NCBI RefSeq assembly: GCF_003202435.1
Contig: NZ_QJHK01000001.1
Location: 1 to 64,000 of the forward strand
DNA: 64,000 nucleotides
Direction: 5' to 3'
Source of the DNA: Flavobacterium cheongpyeongense
GTDB taxonomy: Bacteria > Bacteroidota > Bacteroidia > Flavobacteriales > Flavobacteriaceae
Made by a program: the position numbers and the translations under genes
Shown: piece after piece, positions 1 to 8,279 of the stretch
Position numbering within the stretch: position 1 is the stretch's first letter
Layout of the letters: each line of letters opens with the position of its first letter
The notes under the pieces: model-generated
What the model saw: only the letters and a program-made list of their open reading frames with translations
Told to the model about the DNA's origin: nothing
Databases searched by the model: none

Positions 1-93
1 CGGGGCTCACCTCTTCCCATCCCGAACAGAGAAGTTAAGCCCGCCTGCGCAGATGGTACTGCAATTTTGTGGGAGAGTATGTCGTCGCCTTTC
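1..93 (+). rRNA. rrf: 5S ribosomal RNA, 3' part
   Basis: The window opens inside a 5S rRNA. The segment CCCGAACAGAGAAGTTAAGC is the conserved 5S core, and the molecule closes with GGGAGAGTATGTCGTCGCC. The 5' end lies outside the window, so this is the tail of a ribosomal RNA operon. The exact 3' end is placed at the CTTTC after the closing stem and may be off by a few bases. Confidence 0.93.
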
Positions 94-97
94 TTTT

Positions 98-129
98 AAA
101 CCCTTCATCAATCGATGAAGGGTTTTTAT
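98..129 (+). terminator. Terminator after 5S rRNA
   Basis: A perfect 12-bp stem (AAACCCTTCATC / GATGAAGGGTTT) with a 4-base loop is followed by a T run. It sits directly after 5S and before tRNA-Phe, so the tRNAs may have their own promoter or depend on read-through. Confidence 0.8.
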
Positions 130-138
130 TTTAAATCA

Positions 139-211
139 GGTACCTTAGCTCAGATGGTAGAGCAATGGACTGAAAATCCATGTGTCCCTGGTTCGATCCC
201 TGGAGGTACCA
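139..211 (+). tRNA. tRNA-Phe (GAA)
   Basis: This is a 73-base cloverleaf with acceptor GGTACCT pairing to AGGTACC, D-loop AGCTCAGATGGTAGAGC, anticodon loop CTGAAAA (anticodon GAA) and T-arm GGTTCGATCC. No CCA is encoded. Confidence 0.96.
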
Positions 212-221
212 CAATAAGAAT

Positions 222-307
222 GCTCGGATGGTGAAATTGGTAGACACGCTGGACTTAAAATCCAGTGAACAGCAATGTTCGTGCGGGTTCAAGTCCCGCT
301 CTGAGTA
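222..307 (+). tRNA. tRNA-Leu (TAA)
   Basis: This is an 86-base tRNA with the long variable arm of class II tRNAs. Acceptor GCTCGGA pairs with TCTGAGT (two G-T pairs), followed by discriminator A. The anticodon loop CTTAAAA gives anticodon TAA, and the T-arm is GGGTTCAAGTCCC. It lies 10 bases after tRNA-Phe. Confidence 0.95.
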
Positions 308-312
308 CAAAC

Positions 313-352
313 AAAAAGCGTAATTACTTATATCAGTTATTACGCTTTTTTT
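313..352 (+). terminator. Terminator of the rRNA/tRNA unit
   Basis: AAAAAGCGTAAT and ATTACGCTTTTT form a 12-bp stem followed by T residues, 6 bases after tRNA-Leu. Confidence 0.8.
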
Positions 353-510
353 ATTTTATGAAATAGATAAGGATTTTCAATTTGTCCAGAAGGGATTAAT
401 CCTTTTTGATGATATTTGGCTAATTTTACAAAACCAATGATTTTGTCTGCATTCTCAAAAATACCATGAAGTTCTGTTAAATTAAGATCAATTTTACTTT
501 TAAACCTAAA
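340..510 (-). pseudogene. Possible decayed gene fragment
   Basis: The minus strand stays open for about 57 codons, ending at TAA at 340-342, but I see no ATG, GTG or TTG start in it. The translation reads like protein, with segments LTELHGIFENADKIIGF and KGLIPSGQIENPYLF that look like an amphipathic helix and a loop. I do not recognise the family. It could be the surviving C-terminal end of a lost gene, or a chance open frame in AT-rich DNA. Its last codons overlap the tRNA terminator, which argues for caution. Confidence 0.3.
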
Positions 511-540
511 GGTTGTTTAGCCTTTTTAGATTTGAATCTG

Positions 541-548
541 TATTTTTG
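541..548 (+). promoter_or_regulatory. -7 promoter box upstream of pafA
   Basis: TATTTTTG matches the Bacteroidota -7 consensus TAnnTTTG, 20 bases before the pafA start. A TTG at 513-515 could be the -33 element, but the 25-base spacing is slightly long. Confidence 0.55.
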
Positions 549-568
549 TTTAAATATTATAACTAGAT

Positions 569-2185
569 ATGAAAAAATGTATTGTATTGTTGATGCTGTT
601 TGTTATCTCAAATCTTGCCGCTCAACAGCGTCCTAAATTGGTAGTAGGAATTGTGGTTGATCAGATGAAAATGGAATATTTGTATCGATTTTCAGATGAT
701 TTTTCTTTAAACGGATTTAAGAGATTAATGGATAATGGATATACTTTTCAAAATATGCATTATAATTATTTGCCTACTTATACAGCTCCAGGGCATGCAT
801 CAATTTATACAGGAACTACGCCAGCAATACATGGAATTGTGGGAAATGAATGGTTTAGCAGAAGTCTTGGTAAGCAGATGTACTGTACAGATGATGCATT
901 GGTAAAAACAGTGGGTGACGGAACTGTAGAGGAAGGTGCTATGTCTCCTAAAAATTTACAAAGTACAACCATAACTGATGAAGTTAGAATGGCGACTAAT
1001 TTTCAAGGAAAAGTTATTGGAATGAGTCTTAAAGACCGAGGAGCGATTTTGGCAGCTGGGCATTTTGCGAATTGGGCATTTTGGTACAGCAAAACTGGAT
1101 CTTTTATTTCAAGTACTTTTTACGGAGAAAAATTACCGGAGTGGGTATCTGAATTTAATAACGAGAAAAATTATCTGAAATATATTAATAAAGGGTGGGA
1201 CTTGTATGAGCCTGGTTCGACTTACAATGAAAGTCTTTCTGATAATAATCCGTATGAAGGAAAATTATACGGAAGTTCTGAACCTGTTTTCCCGTATGAT
1301 CTGAAAACCATGTATGAAAAAAATGATGCCGGAATAATTCGTTCTACTCCTTATGGGAATGATTTACTGGCTGATTTTGCGAAAAGAGCCATTGAAAAAG
1401 AAGAGCTGGGAAAAGATAATATTACTGACTTCTTAACAATAAGTTTTTCGTCTACTGATTACGTTGGCCATTTATTAGGACCACGTTCAATAGAACTTCA
1501 GGATACGTATTTACGATTAGACCAGACAATAGCCGATTTTTTAACGTATTTGGATAAAACAGTAGGAAAGAATAATTATTTGCTTTTCCTGACGGCTGAT
1601 CATGCTGGTGCGGAAAATGTTATTTATTTGAAAGACCACAAATATGATGTTAATAATTATCCGTCAAAAGATTTTAGAAAAAATTTACAGGATTTTTCAT
1701 TAAAAACATTTGGGGTAGATTTGCTTTTAAATTATTCTAATTTTAATATCTTTTTTAATAAAGAAATGATTAAAGAGAAAGGATTAGATTTGGTAAAAAT
1801 AAAACAAGTATTCAAAGAGTTTTTAATGTTGTTACCACAGGTTAAAAAAGTATATACAGAAGAAGAAATTTTGGCTAATTCAGGAAATGATTATTATTTG
1901 AATTTTGTAGCAAAAGGTTATGATGTAACGCAGGATGGTGATATAGTTGTAATTGGGAAACCTGGAGTTATTGAATACTTGCCAACGGGTACATCGCATG
2001 GTACTGCTTATACTTACGATACACATGTGCCTGCAATTTTTTATGGTTGGCATATTAAAAAAGGAGAATCTTACGATAAAAAGGCTATTACTGAAATTGC
2101 ACCAACGATTGCTCAAAAAATAAAAGTTACTTTCCCAAATGGAACAGAAGCTAAAGTAATGCAGGAAGTATTGAATGAAAAGTAA
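569..2185 (+). CDS. pafA: Alkaline phosphatase PafA
   Basis: Secreted phosphate-irrepressible alkaline phosphatase of the Elizabethkingia/Flavobacterium PafA type, which hydrolyses phosphomonoesters in the periplasm. Residues 1-19 form a signal peptide ending in LAAQ. The known PafA active-site residues all reappear with a constant offset of 7: nucleophile Thr72 (in YTAPGH), Asn93 (GNEW), Lys155 and Arg157 (SLKDRG). Metal ligands are seen in TADHAG and in TSHGTAYTYDTHVP. At 538 residues it is full length. It stands alone, with a promoter box before it and a terminator after it. The PafA call is strong because both family and catalytic residues fit. Confidence 0.93.
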   Translation: MKKCIVLLMLFVISNLAAQQRPKLVVGIVVDQMKMEYLYRFSDDFSLNGFKRLMDNGYTFQNMHYNYLPTYTAPGHASIYTGTTPAIHGIVGNEWFSRSLGKQMYCTDDALVKTVGDGTVEEGAMSPKNLQSTTITDEVRMATNFQGKVIGMSLKDRGAILAAGHFANWAFWYSKTGSFISSTFYGEKLPEWVSEFNNEKNYLKYINKGWDLYEPGSTYNESLSDNNPYEGKLYGSSEPVFPYDLKTMYEKNDAGIIRSTPYGNDLLADFAKRAIEKEELGKDNITDFLTISFSSTDYVGHLLGPRSIELQDTYLRLDQTIADFLTYLDKTVGKNNYLLFLTADHAGAENVIYLKDHKYDVNNYPSKDFRKNLQDFSLKTFGVDLLLNYSNFNIFFNKEMIKEKGLDLVKIKQVFKEFLMLLPQVKKVYTEEEILANSGNDYYLNFVAKGYDVTQDGDIVVIGKPGVIEYLPTGTSHGTAYTYDTHVPAIFYGWHIKKGESYDKKAITEIAPTIAQKIKVTFPNGTEAKVMQEVLNEK

Positions 2186-2205
2186 TATTTTAGAGTTATA
2201 AATTT

Positions 2206-2234
2206 AAACCTGTCTTTTGAGGCAGGTTTTTTTG
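2206..2234 (+). terminator. Terminator of pafA
   Basis: AAACCTG and CAGGTTT arms (inner T-G/A extension) are followed by TTTTTTT, 20 bases after the pafA stop. Confidence 0.75.
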
Positions 2235-2240
2235 TGCAAA

Positions 2241-2409
2241 AAAAAGAGGGTGTCCGAAAAGTAAAACCCTGAAAATTATTAATAATTTTCAGGGTTTTTT
2301 ATTAACTATATATCAGTAAAAACTCTTTTAGAAGACATTTTTTTTACTAAATTACCATTGAAACAAAGAAACATAACAATTCATTTTACTTTTCGGACAG
2401 CCTCTTTTT
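2241..2409. mobile_element. MITE-like element or internally deleted insertion sequence
   Basis: Two 26-base ends at 2241-2266 and 2384-2409 are inverted repeats with a single mismatch (core GAGGSTGTCCGAAAAGT). About 117 bases without an open reading frame lie between them. Just inside the left end sits a perfect 36-base palindrome (2263-2298, half-site AAAACCCTGAAAATTATT). The GAGGSTGTC ends resemble those of IS1182-type elements as I remember them, but there is no transposase. No convincing target duplication is visible, since the flanks are A/T runs. It lies between pafA and the 3' end of ald and interrupts neither. Confidence 0.7.
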
Positions 2410-2445
2410 GCTAGTGAATTTTAGTAAACACTATTTTAGTAATAA

Positions 2446-3564
2446 CTATGCGTTTGTTAATACTAATTCTTCATTGAAAGGAAGATTCCATGCTTCTGCT
2501 ACTCCTTTGTAAAGAATTTTTCCATCGGCAATATTTAACCCTTTTTTCAATTCTTCATTTTCGTTACAAGCTTTTTTCCAGCCTTTATTGGCTAATTGTA
2601 CTGCGTAAGGCAAAGTAGCATTAGTTAAAGCTAAAGTAGATGTATAAGGAACTGCTCCTGGCATATTAGCTACACAGTAGTGAACAATATCATCAATAAT
2701 GAAAGTTGGATTTTCGTGAGTTGTTGGAGTACAAGTTTCGATACAACCTCCCTGATCTACAGCAACGTCAACAACTACAGTTCCAGGACGCATTAATTTA
2801 AGCATGTCTCTGGTAATTAAGTGAGGAGCTTTTGCTCCTGGAATTAAAACTGCTCCAACAATTAAGTCGGCGTCTTTAATTGCTTTTGTAATGTTGTAAT
2901 GATTTGACATTTCAGTATTTACATTTGCAGGCATAATATCATCTAATTGACGTAAGCGTGGTAAACTCAAATCCATTATGGTAACTTGTGCACCTAAGCC
3001 GGCAGCCATTTTTGCAGCCTGAGTCCCAACAATTCCACCTCCCAAAACTAATACTTTTGCCGGAGGTACACCTGGAACACCACCTAAAAGAATTCCTCTT
3101 CCTTTTAATGGTTTTTCGAGATATTTTGCACCTTGCTGAATTGCCATACGACCTGCAACTTCAGACATTGGAACTAATAATGGTAAACTACGGTCGGTCT
3201 TTTCAACTGTTTCGTATGCTAAACATACTGCTCCTTTTTCTAACATTGCATGAGTTAATTCTTCAGATGAAGCAAAATGGAAGTAGGTAAATAGTAACTG
3301 ATCTTTTTTGATCAATGGATATTCAGAAGCAATTGGTTCTTTTACCTTAATAATCATTTCAGCAATTGCATATACTTCTTCAATCGTTGCTAGAACTTCA
3401 GCACCCGCTTCTGTATATTCTTCATCATTAAAACCACTTCCTAAACCTGCAGTAGATTGTACATAGACTGTGTGTCCGTGTTTTTTCATTTCAGAAACAC
3501 CGGCAGGAGTTAATGCTACACGGTTCTCGTTATTTTTAATTTCTTTTGGAATACCTATTATCAT
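2446..3564 (-). CDS. ald: Alanine dehydrogenase
   Basis: Catalyses NAD-dependent oxidative deamination of L-alanine to pyruvate and ammonia. At 372 residues it is the usual length. The N-terminus IGIPKEIKNNENRVALTP is the family signature. Substrate and catalytic residues Arg15, Lys75 (KVKEP) and His96 (TYFHFA) fall at the canonical positions. The NAD-binding Rossmann motif GGGIVGTQAA follows, and VDVAVDQGG carries the catalytic Asp. An Lrp-type regulator gene is divergent from it, which suggests amino-acid-responsive control. A -7 box lies 30 bases upstream. Confidence 0.96.
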   Translation of the reverse strand: MIIGIPKEIKNNENRVALTPAGVSEMKKHGHTVYVQSTAGLGSGFNDEEYTEAGAEVLATIEEVYAIAEMIIKVKEPIASEYPLIKKDQLLFTYFHFASSEELTHAMLEKGAVCLAYETVEKTDRSLPLLVPMSEVAGRMAIQQGAKYLEKPLKGRGILLGGVPGVPPAKVLVLGGGIVGTQAAKMAAGLGAQVTIMDLSLPRLRQLDDIMPANVNTEMSNHYNITKAIKDADLIVGAVLIPGAKAPHLITRDMLKLMRPGTVVVDVAVDQGGCIETCTPTTHENPTFIIDDIVHYCVANMPGAVPYTSTLALTNATLPYAVQLANKGWKKACNENEELKKGLNIADGKILYKGVAEAWNLPFNEELVLTNA

Positions 3565-3593
3565 TTTGTTGTTTTTTTATTGAGTTTGTGTTA

Positions 3594-3601
3594 CAAATGT
3601 A
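3594..3601 (-). promoter_or_regulatory. -7 promoter box of ald
   Basis: The minus strand reads TACATTTG, a match to TAnnTTTG, 29 bases before the ald ATG. No TTG at the expected -33 distance was found. Confidence 0.5.
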
Positions 3602-3756
3602 TTAATAGAGAATTTATTATTGATTATGGTGCTTTAAATAAGAAAATATTATTTTATTTAATACTTTTACAGGAAAATATTCTTTCTGGGTTCGTTTTTA
3701 TTTTCTTAAAAAGAAAAAATGACTGATTTTGATTGAATACAGAAAACGTTTTCGTT

Positions 3757-4215
3757 ATGGCTTTGGATGAAATTGATAAGAAAATCTTACGTCTTTTACA
3801 GGAAAATGCTCATTACACACTGAAAGACATTGCAAACAAAATAAATTTGTCATTAACACCAGTTCATGATAGAGTTAAACGTCTTGAAAAAGAAGGTGTT
3901 ATAGAAAAGTATGTTTCTATTTTAAACAAAAAAAAATTAGGTAATAATCTAACGGTTTATTGTCAGGTAACTTTAACAAAACAGACATATGATACTTCTG
4001 AGGGTTTTAATCAGTCGATTTTAAGTATGGCAGAAGTTGTAGAATGCAATTATGTTTCGGGAAACTTCGATTATATGCTGAAAGTTATTATTCCTGATAT
4101 GGAAAGTTATCATCATTTTCATCAAAAAAAGTTGTCCGTTTTACCTGAAGTTTCTTTAATAAATACTGTTTTTGTTATTTCAGAAGTAAAAAGCACAACG
4201 GTTTTACCAATTTAA
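3757..4215 (+). CDS. Lrp/AsnC family transcriptional regulator
   Basis: Small DNA-binding regulator that responds to amino acids. An N-terminal helix-turn-helix (about residues 4-60, DEIDKKILRLLQENAHYTLK) is followed by a C-terminal RAM/AsnC ligand-binding domain (YCQVTLTK, VSGNFDYMLKV). With the ATG at 3757 it has 152 residues, the usual family length. An upstream in-frame TTG at 3733 would add eight residues, but the family normally begins MxLDEID. It is divergent from ald, so control of ald and of itself is the likely role; this is inferred from position. Confidence 0.9.
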   Translation: MALDEIDKKILRLLQENAHYTLKDIANKINLSLTPVHDRVKRLEKEGVIEKYVSILNKKKLGNNLTVYCQVTLTKQTYDTSEGFNQSILSMAEVVECNYVSGNFDYMLKVIIPDMESYHHFHQKKLSVLPEVSLINTVFVISEVKSTTVLPI

Positions 4216-4225
4216 TGTAAACAAA

Positions 4226-4252
4226 AAACCACCAAGAAAACTTGATGGTTTT
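4226..4252. terminator. Shared terminator of the Lrp-type gene and gap
   Basis: AAAACCACCAAG and CTTGATGGTTTT form a 12-base stem with one G-T pair, between two convergent genes. It is A-rich on the left and T-rich on the right, so it could act in both directions. Confidence 0.65.
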
Positions 4253-4276
4253 AAAGACTCTAAATTAAATACTGGA

Positions 4277-5725
4277 TTAATAATAAGTAAAACGTCTCAC
4301 TTTTGCAATATATTTTGCCAGGCGGATTACCTGATGGCTGTATCCATATTCATTGTCATACCAGATATAGAGTACAATATTTTTTCCGTCTTTAGAAACA
4401 ATAGTTGCATTGCTGTCATAAATTGCCGGTGCAGATGTGCCAACAATGTCAGATGAAACGAGTTCGTTATTTAATGAGTACTTAATTTGTTCTACCAATT
4501 CGCCTTCCAGTGCATATTTTTTTATGATTTTATTTACGGTTGCTGATGATGTTGCTTTTTTAACTTCGAAGTTTGCAACTACCAAAGATCCGTTTGGTAC
4601 TGGAACTCTGATGGCATTTGATGTTAATTTTCCTTCAAGTGAAGGTATTGCTTTGGCAACTGCAGTGCCCGCACCAGTTTCAGTGATGACCATGTTTAAG
4701 GCTGCGGCTCTTCCGCGGCGGTATTTTTTATGCATATTATCAACCAGATTCTGATCGTTTGTATAGGAATGAATGGTTTCTAAATGACCTTTTACAATTC
4801 CTAAATTGTCTTCAATAACTTTTAAAACAGGGGTTATAGCATTTGTTGTACATGATGCAGCTGAGAAAATATTCGTCTGATCCGGATCGTATTCGTTATG
4901 GTTTACACCATATACAATATTCGGTACTCCCTTTCCTGGTGCTGTCAATAATACTTTACTGACTCCTTTCGAAACTAAATGTTTGTTTAATGTTTCTTCT
5001 GAGGTAAAAGCTCCGCTGTTGTCAATTACCAGCGCATCATCAATTCCGTATTGAGTATAATCTATTTCCTCTGGTGAATTTGCATGGATAATGGTCACTG
5101 TTGTCCCGTTAATAATTAAAGCATTATTTTTTGGATCTGCTGTCACTGAACCCTTAAAATCTCCGTGAATTGAATCGTGTCTTAATAATGAAGCTCTTTT
5201 CTCTAAGAGTATTGTATCGATTTTATCACGGGTTACAATTGCTCTCAGTCGAAGCTGATTTCCTTTTCCGGTTTTAGACATTAATTCCCTCGCTAATAAG
5301 CGTCCAATTCTTCCAAAGCCATACAAAACGACGTCTTTAGGTTGAATTTCTTTTGATGATTTGGCTTTTTTTAATTTATCCATTATAAAATACCTGGAAT
5401 CCGGATATTTTTCTTCTTCTAGTTGATATTCATAAGTTAATTTTCCAAGATCTAATTTTGCAGGAGGAAAATCTAACGATAAAATGACTTTTGCGATTTC
5501 AACAGAATCAAAAATGCTGATTGGTTTGCCGACAAATTCTCCAGCATAATGATGAAGATTGATTATGTCGCTGACATTTTTATCCAATAATTGATTTTTG
5601 AATAAAACCATTTCGATCGATTTGTCATACCATAAATCGCTTATGATTTTAATTAATTCGACTCCGGCTCTTCTTCGGTCGACTTGTAAGGATACTTCTT
5701 TTTGGTATAATGTTTTTTTTGTCAT
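4277..5725 (-). CDS. gap: Glyceraldehyde-3-phosphate dehydrogenase, long form
   Basis: Interconverts glyceraldehyde 3-phosphate and 1,3-bisphosphoglycerate with NAD(P). The Rossmann motif VLYGFGRIGRLLARE begins only at residue 133. Before it lies an extension of about 130 residues absent from ordinary 330-residue GAPDH. Catalytic Cys292 (SAASCTTNA) and His319 (ETIHSYTNDQ) are present, and the C-terminal WYDNEYGYSHQV is canonical. This 480-residue architecture occurs in Bacteroidota, usually beside a normal-length GAPDH elsewhere. A gluconeogenic, GapB-like role is possible, but cofactor preference cannot be read here. Confidence 0.9.
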   Translation of the reverse strand: MTKKTLYQKEVSLQVDRRRAGVELIKIISDLWYDKSIEMVLFKNQLLDKNVSDIINLHHYAGEFVGKPISIFDSVEIAKVILSLDFPPAKLDLGKLTYEYQLEEEKYPDSRYFIMDKLKKAKSSKEIQPKDVVLYGFGRIGRLLARELMSKTGKGNQLRLRAIVTRDKIDTILLEKRASLLRHDSIHGDFKGSVTADPKNNALIINGTTVTIIHANSPEEIDYTQYGIDDALVIDNSGAFTSEETLNKHLVSKGVSKVLLTAPGKGVPNIVYGVNHNEYDPDQTNIFSAASCTTNAITPVLKVIEDNLGIVKGHLETIHSYTNDQNLVDNMHKKYRRGRAAALNMVITETGAGTAVAKAIPSLEGKLTSNAIRVPVPNGSLVVANFEVKKATSSATVNKIIKKYALEGELVEQIKYSLNNELVSSDIVGTSAPAIYDSNATIVSKDGKNIVLYIWYDNEYGYSHQVIRLAKYIAKVRRFTYY

Positions 5726-5774
5726 AATTGATTGAAATTGAAAAAATAAAATACTCTCTATTATAAATTCTACT

Positions 5775-5782
5775 CAAAAATA
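5775..5782 (-). promoter_or_regulatory. -7 promoter box of gap
   Basis: The minus strand reads TATTTTTG, a full match to TAnnTTTG, 49 bases before the start codon. Confidence 0.45.
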
Positions 5783-5832
5783 TTTATTTCAATCGATTTC
5801 GTAACCTGTTTTGATATTTATTTTTCCAAAAA

Positions 5833-5863
5833 AAAAGTCATCTTAAATTTTAAGATGACTTTT
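5833..5863 (-). terminator. Terminator of the HtrA-type protease gene
   Basis: AAAGTCATCTTAAA and TTTAAGATGACTTT form a 14-bp stem. The A run to its left reads as a T run on the minus strand, 23 bases past the protease stop. Confidence 0.75.
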
Positions 5864-5885
5864 ATAATTTATTTTGGAATTTTTT

Positions 5886-7286
5886 TTAGATGATGATCCT
5901 AAATATCTCACCATTCTTGTTTATCATTTCGATTCGTACACTCTGGCCTTCATCTTTTTTATTTAAAAGTTTCGAAACCGTTTCAACGTTTGTCGCTTTG
6001 ATGTTGTCAATGCTTAAAATAATATTGCCTTGTAATTCATTTTGGTATTGCATCAGATTTTCATTGGTGATATTTTTGATTTTTACTCCATAATCAATTT
6101 TGAATTTCTTTTTATCAATAGCATCAATATTTTCTAACTCAATCCCTTTAAATTCGGTACTGAAAAATTCATTTTTACTCAAGGTTACAGACGCTGTTTT
6201 CGATTTACCTTCTCTAATGTAAGTCACCTGAACAATATCGTTTGGTCTTTTGGTGTTAATATAACCTGAAAGATCAGCAAAAGTTGAAATACTTTGATCA
6301 TCTAATTTTACAATAATATCTCCTTTGGTAAGACCAGCCTTTTGAGCGCCTGATTTTGGAGTGACTTTATTAATGTAAAAACCTTGTGTCTCAGAAATTC
6401 CTAATTCTTTAGAAGCGTTGCTGTTTAATTCTCCACCTTCAACTCCTAAAATCCCTCTTTGGACATTTCCAAATTCCATAATGTCTTCGACAATTTTTCG
6501 GGCATTGTTAGAAGGAACAGCAAAAGAATATCCTACATATGATCCAGTCATGGATGAAATCATAGTATTGATTCCGATTAATTCACCACGGGTATTTACT
6601 AAAGCACCTCCACTGTTTCCAGGGTTTACGGCAGCATCAGTCTGAATGAAAGACTGGATACCACTTGTGTCTAAGTTTCGGGCTTTTGCTGAAACGATTC
6701 CGGCAGTTACTGTAGAAGTCAAATTATACGGATTTCCAACCGCTAAAACCCATTCTCCAACTTTTACACTGTCAGAGTTCGCAAAAGCAGTATAGGGCAG
6801 TTTCTCATCAGCATCAATTTTTAATAATGCAATATCCATTTTAGAATCTGTACCGATAAGTTTCGCTTTATATGACTTTTTATTATTTAAGGTAATTTCA
6901 ATTTCTGAAGCGTCTTTAATTACGTGATTGTTTGTAACAATGTAGCCATCTTCAGATATAATAACACCAGAACCTGTCCCTACTTGTTCTTGCTGCTGTC
7001 CCCCTCCATAACCATAGAAAAATTCCAGCATAGGATTGCTTATCGTTCTGCGGGAAACGTTTTTAACGTGAACTACAGTATGGATCGTTTTATCAGCAGC
7101 TTCAGTAAAATCTACTGTTTCGGCAGCCAGGCCAACATTTCTGCCAAATGAATTCGGGGCAAGAGTAACAACAGAATTTTCTCTTCCCAAAAAAGAATTG
7201 TTACCATCAAATAACATTTTATAGGCACCAAGTGTAGTAGCGCCACTCAATAACGACACTAAAAATAAGCTTGAAAATCTTTTCAT
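5886..7286 (-). CDS. HtrA/Deg-family periplasmic serine protease
   Basis: Trypsin-like protease and chaperone that degrades misfolded envelope proteins. It has an N-terminal hydrophobic segment (about residues 5-24), a protease domain and two C-terminal PDZ domains (about 270-365 and 385-466). The catalytic triad is His121 (TNNHVI), Asp151 (SKMDIALLK) and Ser225 (NPGNSGGAL). At 466 residues it matches DegP/DegQ. An 8-residue run rich in Gly and Gln near residue 95 occupies the LA-loop position. Single gene, divergent from dapF. DegP and DegQ cannot be told apart from sequence alone. Confidence 0.93.
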   Translation of the reverse strand: MKRFSSLFLVSLLSGATTLGAYKMLFDGNNSFLGRENSVVTLAPNSFGRNVGLAAETVDFTEAADKTIHTVVHVKNVSRRTISNPMLEFFYGYGGGQQQEQVGTGSGVIISEDGYIVTNNHVIKDASEIEITLNNKKSYKAKLIGTDSKMDIALLKIDADEKLPYTAFANSDSVKVGEWVLAVGNPYNLTSTVTAGIVSAKARNLDTSGIQSFIQTDAAVNPGNSGGALVNTRGELIGINTMISSMTGSYVGYSFAVPSNNARKIVEDIMEFGNVQRGILGVEGGELNSNASKELGISETQGFYINKVTPKSGAQKAGLTKGDIIVKLDDQSISTFADLSGYINTKRPNDIVQVTYIREGKSKTASVTLSKNEFFSTEFKGIELENIDAIDKKKFKIDYGVKIKNITNENLMQYQNELQGNIILSIDNIKATNVETVSKLLNKKDEGQSVRIEMINKNGEIFRIII

Positions 7287-7396
7287 AATTAGGATAATTG
7301 TTTAAGTTACTACTGTAAAATTAAAGGAAAAAATTATTTTGGAAAATGGTTTAACGCTCTTTAACAATGATTAACATTTCATTAATTAATAGTTCG

Positions 7397-7404
7397 TACT
7401 TTTG
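7397..7404 (+). promoter_or_regulatory. -7 promoter box of dapF
   Basis: TACTTTTG matches TAnnTTTG and lies 19 bases before the dapF ATG. Confidence 0.55.
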
Positions 7405-7423
7405 CACATTATAATAGATAAAA

Positions 7424-8206
7424 ATGCAAATAGAATTTTATAAATATCAGGGTACAGGAAATGATTTTGTAATGATTGATAATCGTTCAGGTTTCTTTCC
7501 AAAAGAAGACGTAAAACTTGTTGAACGTTTGTGTAACAGACGTTTCGGAATAGGAGCCGATGGACTCATTTTACTTGAAAATGACGCTGAAACCGATTTC
7601 AGAATGGTATATTACAACTCAGATGGAAATGAGAGTTCGATGTGTGGTAACGGAGGTCGTTGTCTTGTTGCTTTTGCAAATCAATTAGGTGTTATAGAAC
7701 ATAAAACTACTTTTATTGCTACTGATGGCTTACATTATGCAACAGTAAATGATAATTCTATTGTTTCCTTACAGATGATTGATGTTGTTGAAGTTCAAAA
7801 GAAAGATTCCTATACTTTTTTAAACACCGGTTCACCTCATCATGTACAAATTGTAGATGATTTGGAACATTATAATGTTAAAGAAAATGGTGCTGCAATA
7901 CGTTATGGATCGTTGTATGGACAAAAGGGAAGTAATATTAATTTTGTTAAAAAAGTGAATGACGCTGAGTTTTCGCTTCGAACTTATGAAAGAGGTGTTG
8001 AAGATGAAACGTTAGCCTGCGGAACTGGAGCGACTGCTGTTGCAATTGCTATGAATGCAACCGGACAAACAGATAAAACTTCCATTGATATAAATGTTGA
8101 AGGCGGAAAATTAGCCGTTTCTTTTGATAAATTAGGAGAACATTTTACGAATGTTTTTTTAATTGGTCCTGCAAAATTTGTTTTTAAAGGAATAATAGAG
8201 ATATAA
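7424..8206 (+). CDS. dapF: Diaminopimelate epimerase
   Basis: Converts LL- to meso-diaminopimelate, the last step before lysine and the peptidoglycan cross-linking residue. The two-base catalytic mechanism needs two cysteines, and both are present: Cys74 (SSMCGNGGRC) and Cys199 (TLACGTGATAV). The N-terminal KYQGTGNDFVMIDN is the family signature. At 260 residues it is full length. It is first in a + strand run with an acetyltransferase, mltG and a DUF2279 gene, so cell-wall work dominates this cluster. Confidence 0.96.
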   Translation: MQIEFYKYQGTGNDFVMIDNRSGFFPKEDVKLVERLCNRRFGIGADGLILLENDAETDFRMVYYNSDGNESSMCGNGGRCLVAFANQLGVIEHKTTFIATDGLHYATVNDNSIVSLQMIDVVEVQKKDSYTFLNTGSPHHVQIVDDLEHYNVKENGAAIRYGSLYGQKGSNINFVKKVNDAEFSLRTYERGVEDETLACGTGATAVAIAMNATGQTDKTSIDINVEGGKLAVSFDKLGEHFTNVFLIGPAKFVFKGIIEI

Positions 8207-8279
8207 AGTCCATTTTTTAAAATTCCAAATACCAATCTTTAGTTCAAGTCCAGACCTAAAACCATAATTTTCAAATTAA

